64,000 bases of DNA. Source: Paracentrotus lividus. Its lineage: Eukaryota; Echinodermata; Echinoidea; Camarodonta; Echinidae. Each line of letters opens with the position of its first letter. The stretch's first letter is position 1. Positions 22,001 to 32,900 of this stretch are shown one piece after another. The notes beneath the pieces are model-generated. The model ran no database searches. It was not told where the DNA came from and worked only from the letters and a program-made list of their open reading frames with translations. The stretch is taken from positions 13,604,141 to 13,668,140 of the forward strand of contig CALNVZ010003432.1 of assembly GCA_940671915.1 (NCBI GenBank), given 5' to 3'. Made by a program: the position numbers and the translations under genes.

Positions 22001-25000
22001 TATGAAAAAATGAGCAAAGAAAATGGGGTACCATCGGGATTCGAACCAGAGACCTCCTGGATACTAGTCAGGCGCTCTAACCTACTGAGCTATAGTAAGC
22101 CCGCGGTAGGGGTTGTCCCTAATACCCGTTAACTCTTCAATGCTCGAATGGTCAGAAGCTATAGAAACCTGGCATAAACCCGAAGGATAGAATCAACTTG
22201 GAGTAAATGCGAGGAATCACGGTGAAGTGATGCAGCTTTTTTATTATAAATTTTGAATAATTTGGGAAACTGACCAGAAAATATATAATATGAAAAAATG
22301 AGCAAAGAAAATGGGTACCATCGGGATTCGAACCAGAGACTCTGGGTTTATATTACAGGAAAGATGTCAACGAGTTTAAGCATTTATCACGGTTTCGCTA
22401 ATAATTAAGAAATAGATCTATGTTTTAGCAAAAACTTTCAAATATTATTGAATATTGACGTACCGGTAATAAAATCGGTCAAAAACAGTGTTAAAACTCA
22501 ATAAAATTATGTAAAAATTATAAAATGGTTATTAAACTACACACTGTCACTTAGACTGCGCATATATTTTTAAAGCCAGTATCGAACTAACGCCTTGTTA
22601 TATCACCACCTTCAAGTCCTACTACTTGATTCTGCCCCGATTCCTAACCCATAATGCAACATCCTGATATTGTAGTCTATAATTCGGGCCCATTTGAATG
22701 AAATCACACTTTTTCACTACTCAATGGATTCACACCATGATAATTATGTTGCCTAGTATCGAAACGCATATTTTTCCCTTCAAAACATTTTAGTTTTCCA
22801 GTACAAATTAAACTGTAGGTAAATTTGACACCATTTTGTTAATAGTTATCTCAAAAGGTATATTTAAAGACTAGCTATTTATAACGCAAAGTCAATGAGA
22901 GTGTCGCTCAGTTCGCTCTCCCTTTAAAGATATTGATTATGAAATTAATAGAACCACCTTGGAACATGAGACGGGTACCCCCTGGTGTACTAATTTGACA
23001 GAGAAACTGTTTATGCCATCTACGTTCTATGCGCTTTTCCTAAAGATATGACGGGTTTAGGAGCCATCGTAATGTTGTCCTTGATCTTGTCAGGGGGCTT
23101 CATGGTACCGCTTGTGGACAAGTAGCTCACTATCTCTGATTTAGTCAAGAAGTTAGACTTATGATGGTTTCGTGGTATGGCCGCTAGACTTTTAAGGATC
23201 TATTCTAATTTTCTATTTTATATTTAAAATGGTATTGTCTATTGAGACAATGCTCAAGTCTTTGTATTTGCGATGCCAGTTAATGTTAGGTCTAACTATT
23301 ATGAAAACCAAACAAAGCATTAAAATTCCAAAGAATAGGATAGGAAATGTTGAGTTTTTACCCCCCCCAAAAAAAAATAAAAAATTAAAAAAAAAAATAA
23401 AAAAAAAAAAAAAAAATAAATAAAAAAAAAAAAAAAAAATAAATAAAATAAATAAATAAATAAAAAATAAATAAATTGAAATTAAAAAAAAAAATCTTGT
23501 TTTTGCTGAACCAGTGTGTGCTGCACTATTTTTATTAGGCAGGGCCTACTGATTTCAGCTGGTCCACTGCACTGGACTGGTGTTTTCATTTTGTATTTGG
23601 CAACATTTATGCCCTATCCTAATCCAATCTTTATCATTTCTACTTTTGTTTTGTTATTTTCTTGTTACAGGTTCATGGACAAGAGGTTGTCATGTAAGTA
23701 TAATCTTAATATTTTTCATGTTCTTAGAAATACATTCACATAATTTTATAGGGGCCTTCTTAAATTTAACCGTCATAATATTAATCAGAAATTACATCAT
23801 TTTGAAAACTCAACCTTTGATTTGTTATGTGATTATTAGAGAATTATTTAATTCAGATTTCTGGTCACAGATTACCTTTATTCTTTTGTAAATATAAATA
23901 GTCACAGCGTGACTACATGTTTATGCAGGAGCCAATAACATGAAACAAAACTATACCCCCCCCCCAAAAAAAAAAAGTAAAATAAATAAATACAAAAAAA
24001 AAATCAAGATACCATACTTATTATCCTGAGCACAATTGATTATCTTTTTTCACCCAACCAAAATGACGCAGAATACTGACCGATAGTGATATGGCATAGT
24101 AATATTCGTAACCATCTTATTATTAAACGTAAAGGAATTTTAACGCCGTTGGGATGTTAAATAGACAATTAATTTATTCATTTGTCTCCAACGGTAGATA
24201 CCATGCAAATTGGTAGAAACACACGCAACTGCTGTGTGATAAATATTGGAACCAGACAGCTATGAAAAAAATCATAGGCTGCCCGGGCGGGATTCGAACC
24301 CACGACCTGTGGATTGCTAGACCACCGTCATAACCGCTAGACCACCGGAGTGCCCGTAGCGATCAAGGTTCATACTATCCCATATACATGAACATCAAAC
24401 CGGTGGTCTAGCGGTTATGACGGTGGTCTAGCAATCCACAGGTCGTGGGTTCGAATCCCGTCCGGGCAGCCTATGATTTTTTTCATAGCTGTCTGGTTCC
24501 AATATTTATCACACAGCAGTTGCGTGTGTTTCTACCAATTTGCATGGTATCTACCGTTGGAGACAAATGAATAAATTAATTGTCCATCTTATTATTGTTT
24601 AGTGAAGCTGAACGGCAACCGTCGAGTGACAGGTGTTCTCCGAGGTTTTGACCCCTTCATGAACCTTGTAATTGATGAAGCAACAGAAGACGTCTCAGCT
24701 ACACAGAAGAATGATATTGGCATGGTGGTAAGCAACTCATTTTCTCTAAATCAATTCATTTGAAACTGAAGCAACGTGAAATTCATTCACCCACTCCCTG
24801 CCTTTAGCTTTTTAGGGTTAAATGGGTTCTTAACAAGAGATTTCATGACATGTGCTCTATCCAGGGGGAAGGTCGAAAAACTTCAACGCTGGACTGAAAA
24901 CTTTACCTTATAATCTAACCCTAAACCGAACATAGAGCACAATTGCCACCCTAACCCGCACTGATGTCTTAGACGAAATAAAGTCTGGAGCAATATTGTT

Positions 25001-25954
25001 GAAGAAGCATATAGGCTGTTCACCATTTTTAAAAAGTCTTGAAGTGTACAGCTGATTTCCTTTCGTGTCTTAAATGATAAAGCTTGGGGTATGAATTAGT
25101 TTAAATGAAATGCAGTTAAAGCTTTTGTTACTGGTACAAATTTCAAACATTAATTACTGTAAAAACAAATGATGAATTACCATGAAATGATGAGCTAATG
25201 GATACAAATTGATCTATTATTAAAATCTTTTTGAAAAATATATTCTGATTTAATATTAAAAAATTGATAAAATGCATTCTTTATCATTTTATTTAATTCA
25301 TATAGCAGCTCAGGACCAAACCAATTACATGTTTACCTCATCATAACAAAATATTTTGATATAGAGCACATAGGTTTATATGCACATGTTCGAAGTCCGG
25401 AATGGGAAAACCGACTCGTTATAACAAACTGGTCATGCCCGTTATAAAGAGAGTAGCCTGTACTTTATATTTTGCTGTTTTGCAAACATTGAGTGATGTT
25501 TGATTATTATGGAGAATTTAGTGAATCATGCTTATATCATTGCAGTCTAATAAATCCCATTAAAACGAGTCGTTAATCCCTGTCCCAATCCAAACGTGTG
25601 TCTGCATGTATAGTGCTCCAGATGGGTAAATGGCTTAGTCCTAGGGGTGTTTCACAAAGAGTCTAAGTAGACTTAAAGGCACTATTAACTTCTATTCGCA
25701 TCCTGTATCATAACACGCAATCTAATCAATATAAATAAATATAATAATCTAAATAATATACCGCATGCAACTAAGGATTTAAGAGCGATTTTTAAGTCTA
25801 CTTAACTCTTTGTGTAACACCCCCTGAGAAATTTGTTTTAATGGTAATGGCCTGTTTCCTCACCAATTTTTACTTCTCTGCCTCTATTTTTTTTGGACAG
25901 GTTGTGAGAGGAAATAGCATTATCCTTCTTGAGGCCCTAGACAGAGTATTATAG
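19006..25954 (+). CDS. SNRPG: Small nuclear ribonucleoprotein G (SmG), 4 exons
   Basis: SmG is one of seven Sm proteins forming the ring around U1, U2, U4 and U5 snRNAs; it is assembled in the cytoplasm and works in nuclear splicing. Exons: 19006-19037, 23671-23693, 24603-24727 and 25901-25954, in frame, 77 aa (human 76). Seen: the start [18 protein letters not shown]; the Sm1 region with [15 protein letters not shown] (about residues 29-43); a variable loop; the Sm2 signature IGMVVVRGNSI; and the end LLEALDRVL. Junctions are GT/AG. Exon 2 is only 23 bases. Intron 1 (4.6 kb) contains a large composite transposon; intron 2 carries an inverted SINE pair whose right target duplication forms part of the 3' splice site. 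Identity is near certain from residue-level match to the family. Confidence 0.95.
20328..21394. repeat. 1.07-kb palindrome of inverted sub-repeats
   Basis: The outer arms match closely: AAAAAGTTTCGCAAGTGGAC at the left is mirrored by GTCCACTTGCGAAACTTTTT at the right, and the match continues about 200 bp. Inner sub-repeats (about 20550-20700 against 21080-21185) are diverged relatives of the outer ones, each with a GATAACTTT...ATACCATT...AATTTATTCC order, so the palindrome is built from reiterated units. Confidence 0.75.
21400..22342 (-). repeat. Tandem array of a tRNA-Thr-like SINE, ~3.3 units
   Basis: Units start near 21400, 21690, 21964 and 22250 (274-290 bp). Each carries, on the minus strand, TAGCTCAGTAGGTTAGAGCG (A box), an anticodon-like loop CTAGTAT (AGT, Thr) and GGTTCGAATCC (B box), then a tail ATTTTCTTTGCTCA...TTTCTGGTCAG. 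The last unit breaks inside the B box. The acceptor stem does not pair, so these are SINE heads, not tRNA genes. Units differ mainly by one-base indels. Confidence 0.7.
22570..22930 (-). repeat. ~360-bp dispersed repeat, partner of 9683-10037
   Basis: Reverse complement of the repeat at 9683-10037, including CGCTCAGTTCGCTCT and CCTAACCCATAATGC segments. Confidence 0.7.
23355..23500. repeat. A-rich / (TAAA)n low-complexity tract
   Basis: Runs of A interrupted by TAAATAAA, starting with CCCCCCCC. Low complexity just before SNRPG exon 2. Confidence 0.85.
23671..23693 (+). CDS. SNRPG: SNRPG micro-exon 2
   Basis: Completes the Lys codon and encodes FMDKRLS plus one base. Acceptor TTGTTACAG, donor CAT|GTAAGT. 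Only 23 nt, easy for gene finders to miss. Confidence 0.9.
24125..24583. mobile_element. Head-to-head tRNA-Ala-like SINE dimer with 13-bp TSD
   Basis: Two arms of about 190 bp, nearly identical in inverse, meet around a ~50-bp spacer (24348-24398). Each arm has a tRNA-like head (GGTGGTCTAGCGGTTATGAC; loop CTAGCAA, anticodon AGC; GGTTCGAATCCC) and a body (GCAGCCTATGATTTTTTTCA, GCAGTTGCGTGTGTTTC). The left arm extends further, to CGTAAAGGAATTTTAACGCC. The whole is flanked by CCATCTTATTATT at 24112-24124 and 24584-24596. The right duplicate lies 6 bases before SNRPG exon 3. A third copy of the family is at 59652-59955. Confidence 0.75.
24603..24727 (+). CDS. SNRPG: SNRPG exon 3 (Sm1 and start of Sm2)
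   Basis: Begins within [11 protein letters not shown], contains [16 protein letters not shown] and ends IGMV. Acceptor TTGTTTAG, donor GTG|GTAAGC. Confidence 0.94.
25643..25824. mobile_element. GTGTTTCACAAAGAG foldback MITE, copy 2
   Basis: AGGGGTGTTTCACAAAGAG at the left, CTCTTTGTGTAACACCCC at the right; same family as 7255-7470. In SNRPG intron 3. Confidence 0.7.
25901..25954 (+). CDS. SNRPG: SNRPG exon 4 (Sm2, C-terminus)
   Basis: [17 protein letters not shown] and stop TAG. The acceptor is TTTTTTGGACAG. A MITE ends about 76 bases upstream. Confidence 0.94.
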   Translation, partial: VVRGNSIILLEALDRVL

Positions 25955-26748
25955 CGATACTACATGTACATCCAGTCATCACTCACCAATACCCAACACC
26001 TAGTAGCCAATGGACATAGTAGGACATCAACGATATCGCAAAGTACGATATGACATCGCCAGATATTACGCCAAGATATTGAAAAAAAAAACTGTATGAA
26101 CACCAGATGTTTATCATGATTCAGAAATGTTCATCTGAAACTCATATTCTTATCAATATCATGTGATTTCTCAAGTTAAAGTTTTTCATGAAATTCTGAC
26201 TGAATGTTTCAAACCCTAACTGTAAATAGACATGTAAATAATTTTGTTTGTCATTGTAACTGGGTTGCTGGAAGTGGGGAAGGGGATAGATTTTGGAAAA
26301 CACATTTTTAAACTTTATGTTGAGGTGAATTTACCACAATGATTGCAAGACGAAATCACAAATTCATGACTACCCGTTTATTATCTTTTTTTAAACGTTT
26401 CAAGATCAATATTTATATAATTTTTGTCCTCTTTCTGAAAAAAGTCTCACATTTTCTTGTTTGTATTCATTTATCATTAGTTCATTCTCAGAAACACACT
26501 CCTAAGTTTATACAAATGTCTTGAAAATTACCATGGGGTTAAAATCTGAAATTCCTGTATTTGTTTCTTATCCTGTGTGATAGTACCTGTCAAACGCTAC
26601 ACACAAAGCTTACAAAATGAATCAGAAAATGGCGCAGGTATCTTTTAGATTCTTGGTACGTGTAGATACAGGACTATTCACTAAGCCAGTTCATTTCATT
26701 TATTTCCTCTTTTTTGATGAAGAGCTACATGTACCCTGGAGAGAGGGG

Positions 26749-26754
26749 AATAAA
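26749..26754 (+). terminator. Candidate SNRPG polyadenylation signal
   Basis: AATAAA about 795 bases after the SNRPG stop, in AT-rich sequence. Other hexamer variants lie nearby, so the site is a guess. Confidence 0.3.
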
Positions 26755-26799
26755 GAAAACAGTGTTTTTGTAAAGTAGCTGTAGACTTGTACCAATCAG

Positions 26800-27309
26800 T
26801 ACCAAGATTAGAAATTTGTACCAATTTTTTTTTGTAAACAAATAAATCCAGCATGTAAATTTTCATAATTCATTTGTCTGATGATTCTTTTGTAGAAGTA
26901 GATTTACTTGATGTTCAGTCAAACTCGCATTATAAGTTGAATAATTCCCCAAGTCAAAGTTCTTTCCAGTCATCTTCTCTTTTTATACTGTTTTTAACTC
27001 TTTATATTCGAAGCTATTGTTTCAGTCCAAAAAGATTAAACTGAGGCAAGGTTGGCTATAACTTGATTTTTAATAAGTCAGACAAGTTTGAATTTGTTTC
27101 AGACTGAAGTTTGGGTGTGTACAAATTATTTAGTATCGAGTTTGATTACATTTTTAAAACTTGGCCTCTAGGCTATGCATTATGAATGTTGGTTAGACAT
27201 TACTTCACACAAAATTACTGTGCATCACGGGCATTGCTACTGAAATTCAGGAGAACCTCTTTTAACATTTGTTTACAGTCCATTCCTGTCATACAAGGTG
27301 ATTGGGACT
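26800..27309. other. Intergenic, SNRPG to ENO4 (convergent 3' ends)
   Basis: AT-rich; probably SNRPG 3' flank. No ORF, RNA gene or repeat recognised. Confidence 0.4.
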
Positions 27310-27816
27310 AGGAAACCAGTACCCAAGGAAATAATCATTTTTATAGGAAAGAGCAAATTAAGAGGAGCAATTTTAAAAAAGTTTCATCAAATCGTTTATA
27401 AAATAAGAAAGTTATGGAATTTGAAAAAGTCACATAACTTCTATGGGTATCCTCAAATTGGCAACATTTACTTTTTTCTAACAAAATATATCTTGCCTCC
27501 TTCTAATCTTCACATATGTTTTGTGAAATATATTTCCCATGACATATTTTTAGCTCAGAAGTAAATAAGACATTTTGAAAGAAAATGGGGAAAATCTGAA
27601 AATTTGTGGACAAAACGAATTGGGAGTTGTTCATAAAATCGGCCATTTTGAAGCCGATGTTGCCAATTTGAGGATGCCCATCGAAGTAGCAACGAAACTT
27701 TTCAAACTTCCATAACTTTCTTATTCTATAACCAATTTTGATGAAACTTTTTTAAAAATTTCTCCTCTCATGCTCTTTCCTATAAAAGTAATTATTTCCT
27801 TGGGTACTGGTTTCCT
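27310..27816. mobile_element. ~507-bp foldback element, copy 2
   Basis: Ends AGGAAACCAGTACCCAAGG and CCTTGGGTACTGGTTTCCT are perfect inverse; the interior matches the family member at 10971-11494. Confidence 0.75.
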
Positions 27817-28271
27817 TAAAGTTTTAACAAAACTTTGTTGCACTGAACACTTAAGCGCAAAGACAAATTTGGACTTGTTAAAACTGGGATAGAGAGAATT
27901 ACGTTGTTATAAGAGATTCTCGTAGTAGCTGCTTGTTAAAACATGAGTAGACTGTAATATACTTATGCACTGTTGCAAAATACTGGGTGTCACAATGTTA
28001 TTGGGTAACTCCAAGTGAATTACCAAGATCTTGTTACCTTGATTTCGTTTTAGAATAGTGAAATTATAGCAATTAGAAATATAAAAGTTATTACAAATGA
28101 GTAAGACATCCCCCAACTTCAGTTTGAAACAGGTTTTACCTTTTGAATCCTTCAAAATGAAAACTGTAATATTTAAACACTGTAAGAGTTGAATGTGATG
28201 GATGTAAGAACTAGAATTCATACATAGGCAGTCCAATGGCCCCCCCCCCCCTGGGATTAGGGCTTGCTCTC

Positions 28272-28712
28272 CAGTGCGTTTCAAATAAAAGGTAATCCAT
28301 TTTTGGAGGGGCTCATCCATTTTGGATATTTATTTTTGACGTATAATTAAAGACGAACTCCTCACCTTTACAATGACTACCTTTCTCGAATCATAAATGC
28401 GACGTATAACCGAATAAATTGCAAATGAAGGTGTCATGTACAAAATCCATTTTTCCAAGTCTTATTAAAAGATTGCACATAACCCTTTTCAATGCTCTGG
28501 GACAACAGGGACAGCATTCACTCTGTCTTCTTTTAATTTCTTAAAACTTGGAAAAATTGACTCTGTACCTGTCATTTTCATTTGCAATTTACTCAAATAT
28601 GCTTTACATTTATGATTCAAGAAATGTATCATTGGAAAGTGGAAATGGCAAAAACAATTGAGCATGGAACATGGGCCCTCTAAAAATGGATTACCTTTTA
28701 TTTGAAACACTG
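28272..28712. mobile_element. Tc1-like MITE, CAGTG ends
   Basis: TIRs of about 38 bp: the left begins CAGTGCGTTTCAAATAAAAG, the right ends TTTTATTTGAAACACTG, with GGTAATCCATTTTT inside both. CAGTG ends resemble Tc1/mariner elements. No transposase. Related to 34996-35793. Confidence 0.6.
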
Positions 28713-29439
28713 TATAATGAGAGTGGACTGTACAACAGAAGAGAATAATGATTTCAAAATGATATTTCTTCAAACATTCAATAATTTAATATTTTGTTGC
28801 ATACTTCACATATGAACAAAAAACAGTTGAAGGCATATTTACAAGATACAAAATAAAAAAAAGGTGCGGTTGAAAGGCATCTAATATATGAAATGTTTGG
28901 ACGGAATACATCAAGATAGATTATCCATATGAAGTTAAGTAAAACTTTCCTTCATATACTGTACAAATTATACAATTTTTAAAGGTTTTTTAAAAATCCC
29001 AAAGCACAGACGCTGTCAAAATACATACTCGGTCAGTATTCAAAGAGCATACGGTAATTGCGAAGTTTAATATAATTTATACAATGTACTCAAATGATTC
29101 ATTGATTAGCAAGTTACAACCTAAAATTGTTGCTGAATGATTCAACAGAAAATCATGTCACTTTGTTAAAAATTTCTTGCTTTCAATCAAAGGCTAACTT
29201 CACTGTTCATTTTGTTTGACTTTGAACAGAAGTACAGTAATCTATGGATAATACAGATGTTGGCACTCTGCTTTTAATAATCAAAGGATGAATGAAAGAA
29301 TTTGAATATTGGGCCTTAAAATCATGTCACACACATAGCATCAAGTGGCCCAATCGGAATTCGGATTACATAACCTCAAGATATGTGGTTGTTGATACCT
29401 CACTTTTTTAGAATTTCCCCATGTGCTCTAAAACTGGTT

Positions 29440-29700
29440 ACAGGTTACCTTTCGGTCTAAGTACCACTTCGCCTATTTACCGTTTCTTCTAATTCCCAGT
29501 TTGGTCAATCACCACATGGTCCATTCCACTAACAAACTGGTAATAGACCAATATTCATTTGGGCATTACATGAAAATGCAATTACATGTAGACCATTTGG
29601 CTATTAAATTGTCATCAGACCAAGTATGTATTACACCAATTGGGTTTAGCCAATGGAGCATTAGACCAAATACTGTTAGACCAAGTGTATATCTGAAAAA
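29440..29700. repeat. Degenerate TTGGTCTAATT block, copy 2
   Basis: Imperfect short units around TTGGTC and TAGACCAA in both orientations, abutting the ENO4 stop codon. Confidence 0.6.
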
Positions 29701-29717
29701 CCTAGACCGTGAATTTC

Positions 29718-29930
29718 CTATGCTTTATTCCCATCCTGTTCCCCCTCAGCCCCTTCTTCTGGTGGGGGAGTAGGGGGTCTCTTGATGGGGAAGGCAAAAC
29801 CCTCCTGGACCCTAAGCTGGCCCTGTTCCTTCAGCGTCTCTGAGATCTTGACAAGACGGTTGTATTTGGAAACCCTCTCTCCTCGGACAGGAGCCCCAAA
29901 CTTGACGAAGGTAGCCCCAATGCCAACAGC
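29718..29930 (-). CDS. ENO4: ENO4 exon 11 (C-terminus)
   Basis: Residues 511-580: AVGIGATFVKFGAPVRGERV, SKYNRLVKISETL, then a RPPTPPPEEGAEGEQDG tail. Stop TAG at 29720-29718. An AATAAA hexamer lies inside the last codons (29729-29724). Confidence 0.9.
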   Translation of the reverse strand, partial: AVGIGATFVKFGAPVRGERVSKYNRLVKISETLKEQGQLRVQEGFAFPIKRPPTPPPEEGAEGEQDGNKA

Positions 29931-32900
29931 CTGTAAAATAGATAACAATCAGAAAGTTTTATTTGTAGTCTTACAGAATCACATGTTGGTACTAGCTTCA
30001 TTACAGTCTGCTTTTATAGCAAACCTGGATCAATAATAAGAGTAGCAAGTTTTCATTTTGAGCTCATTGGCTAGGTCCTCAGAATCTTGTCGCGGTTACA
30101 TTGGGAGTGGACTGTATGTAGAACACTCTACCAGGAACATGGTAACAAAATTTTTAAGGTTGAGAATCTAAAAACAATTTATTTTCATTGATCATGTTCA
30201 TTTTAAATATAGAAAGCCATATAATTAGTCATTAAAAAAGGTCTTTTTACACACACACACACACACACACAAAATCCAACAAAAAACATTAAGATATTAA
30301 CAACCATGATAACATTTGTAAAGATAGAATATTGTCTACTGTATTCGCTATTACTTTTGCGCGATTAATTTTTTGCGCTTAGAGGCCTCAAAACATATTT
30401 GCAGGTTCTTAAATTTGCGCTGCATTTACGTACGAACACATTTGATCCCATTCAAAGCATGCATAAGAAAGCATGCTCCTATATTCGTGTGTTTTTAAAT
30501 TCGCGCCCTATGATCTTTGCGCGAAATCCGCGAAAATTTATGTACCGCAAATATTTCCACGATTACAGTATTCCCCTTCAAATGAGGTGCTTGGGGCGGG
30601 GCCAAGCCAGACACCTTGTTATAATGAAATCTTATACTTTTCACAAGGGCACATACAGACATGTGCATGTTTTAAACTGGTACGGTTGCATAAAGACCAA
30701 GTATTATAGTAACTTTGCCATCAGTGGTAACTACCATGGTAAAGTTGCTCAAAAGCCAATCAAAATGGTATTTCATGTGGTGTGTTAGGCTAGGCGCCTT
30801 CTCCAAACAAATTGCGTGTTTCCCGCAGCTTCCTGATCCAATGCGAGAAACAATCGGCTTTCTGCTTTTAACGTGTTTAAGCCGTATTAAGATTTCTGGA
30901 TTCTATTCAAAAGCCGATATATCGTCTTTTGGTGCAAAAGATGCGGGAAGCTGACACACTTTCTTTGGAGAAGGCGCCTTACTATTGATTGCAAAGTTAC
31001 TATCATGCCCCAGGAGAATACCCTCGTTGGAATGAAATCTTATTTCTGTGCTCGTTATCACAGGAGTAGACTGTATTATATTGTCTTCATGTGTATCAAG
31101 TTGGACACTTACTAAGTCTGCAAGGAATGTATCAGATGTGTCACCAGGCACACTGGATAAAGCTGTGACCGATGCCTCCTCTGATGGACACAAAGAAGAG
31201 AGATGGATGGGGAGCAAAAGACAGAAAGTTTGAAAAAAGGAGAGACGATAGAGATAGGTTATAATATACATAAATAGCCAACATTGGCTATACCCTTTGA
31301 ATATGGGCTCTCTAAAAATGAATTATCTTTTTTTTCAGTCAGCACTAGCTGTACTTATGTATGTACAAACAAACTATAACATTTTACAGTTATTTTATTG
31401 CCTGAAAGTATGATGTGTTTTGCAAAAATATAAAAGAATACCCTGTTAAAATCTGACAATTAATGGTCGGTATTCTCGAAGGGTGACTAAAGTTAGTAGG
31501 CCTACTAAATATGTATTTAGTAGGCCTTGCCATTGTTTCGAACAACATGGTGATGTATTTGGTAGGCCTATTAACTTTAGTCACCCTTCAAGAATACCGG
31601 CCATTGAGACTATACCATTTGCAACTGGGAGAGAGGAAATATATATATATTTTTTTTGAATAGTTGATCAATATTGATAATGGAGCTTCAGAATTATGAG
31701 AACAGATGGAAAAATTTTCGAGCTGTAGGCCTCCTCATTCTTATTTTTTCCATTATAATTTAAATATTTTTCTATCGCCCTACCTTTGATGATTGTAGCT
31801 GCCTGGATGATGTTAGTGACTGTGGTCATCTGACGCATACGTAGCGATGCACCACTCGCTGCTAGCTCACCGAAACCTTCCTGAACAAACTTCTCCACTC
31901 GGGGGTAAACGTGCTCCCCGATGATGTAACACTTCTCAGATAGACGCTCACAAAGTTTACACCATACCTCAGAATCCTTGTGTCAAATATAGAACAAAGC
32001 AACATGAAATATCATGCAGTATCAGTATTTTGTATTTATTGCTCAGTGTAGGTTTTTATCCACTTAGTCTAACAGCAGTTGGTCTGATTTTCTGTTTGTG
32101 TAATACCACATGGGCTAAACCCATTTGGTCTAACAATTCAGTCTATTAAATTCCCCTTAGTCTAGATTCCTTTTGAAAATACCTGACTCTAGAACAAAGG
32201 CAACTCTTGGAGACTGTGCATTCAGCTATGCAGCTCCTAAACTGTGGAATCAACTTCCAATTACAATTAGAATGGCCCAGTCTGTTCCTGTCTTTAAATC
32301 ATTATTAAAAACACATCTGAGTAGGGAAGCATTTAAGTAGATTACAATTTATTTTTTGCTCATGTATCATAAGCAATAAGAGTATGAAAGCGCAGTAGAG
32401 TATATTAATATAGTGACTGCGCTATATAAATTAATCTTATCTTATCTTATCTTAATACATTCTTGGTTTATTTCTAACTTGGTCTAATTGCCAATTCGTC
32501 TAATAGCCAAATTGTCTAATTGAATTTTTGTCTAATTCCCAAATGAATATTTGGTCTATTACCGGTTTGTTACTAGTATTGACCAAGGGGACATTAGACG
32601 AAATGGGAATTAGACAAAATGGTAAATAAGCAAAGTGGCAATTAGACCAAAAAGTAATTAGAAAACTGTTTGTAGAAGAAATGGAATTAGACCATGTGGG
32701 ATGAGACCAAACGGGCTTTAGTGGGTTTAGATCAATTAGCAATTTACCATATCATTAATCCTCATTGATCCTGAGCTAATGTTGTCTACATTCACAATTT
32801 CCCCTATTTCAAAACCTTTTCATCAACCCCATGTAAAAATATGAACGTAAATACCCCTCTGGCTCCCAGGATAACTACACACCATGGAATTTGAATAGTT

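Larger units (their letters stand above)
20224..23181. mobile_element. ~2.96-kb composite element in SNRPG intron 1
   Basis: The ends form an imperfect TIR: left GGTCGTACCACGAAAC, right GTTTCGTGGTATGGCC (14 of 16 match in inverse), each with CTAG just outside. A second inward match (GGTACCACGAAGAG at 20287 against CTTCATGGTACC near 23098) extends the symmetry. Inside are a 1.07-kb palindrome (20328-21394), a SINE tandem array (21400-22342) and a dispersed repeat (22570-22930). No transposase. Whether this is one mobile unit or nested insertions cannot be decided here. Confidence 0.45.

Noticed and set aside
21464-22110. Three apparent tRNA-Thr genes on the minus strand
   Set aside because: A and B boxes are present but the acceptor stems do not pair, and each is attached to the same SINE body; they are SINE heads.
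24280-24480. Apparent tRNA-Ala genes in inverse orientation
   Set aside because: tRNA-like heads of a SINE dimer with shared body and TSD; also repeated at 59750, so not independent tRNA genes.
28489-28773. 94-aa ORF on the minus strand
   Set aside because: Overlaps the Tc1-like MITE interior and its TIR; no domain.
30399-30788. 129-aa ORF
   Set aside because: Starts inside a MITE that also occurs elsewhere in the window; not a gene.
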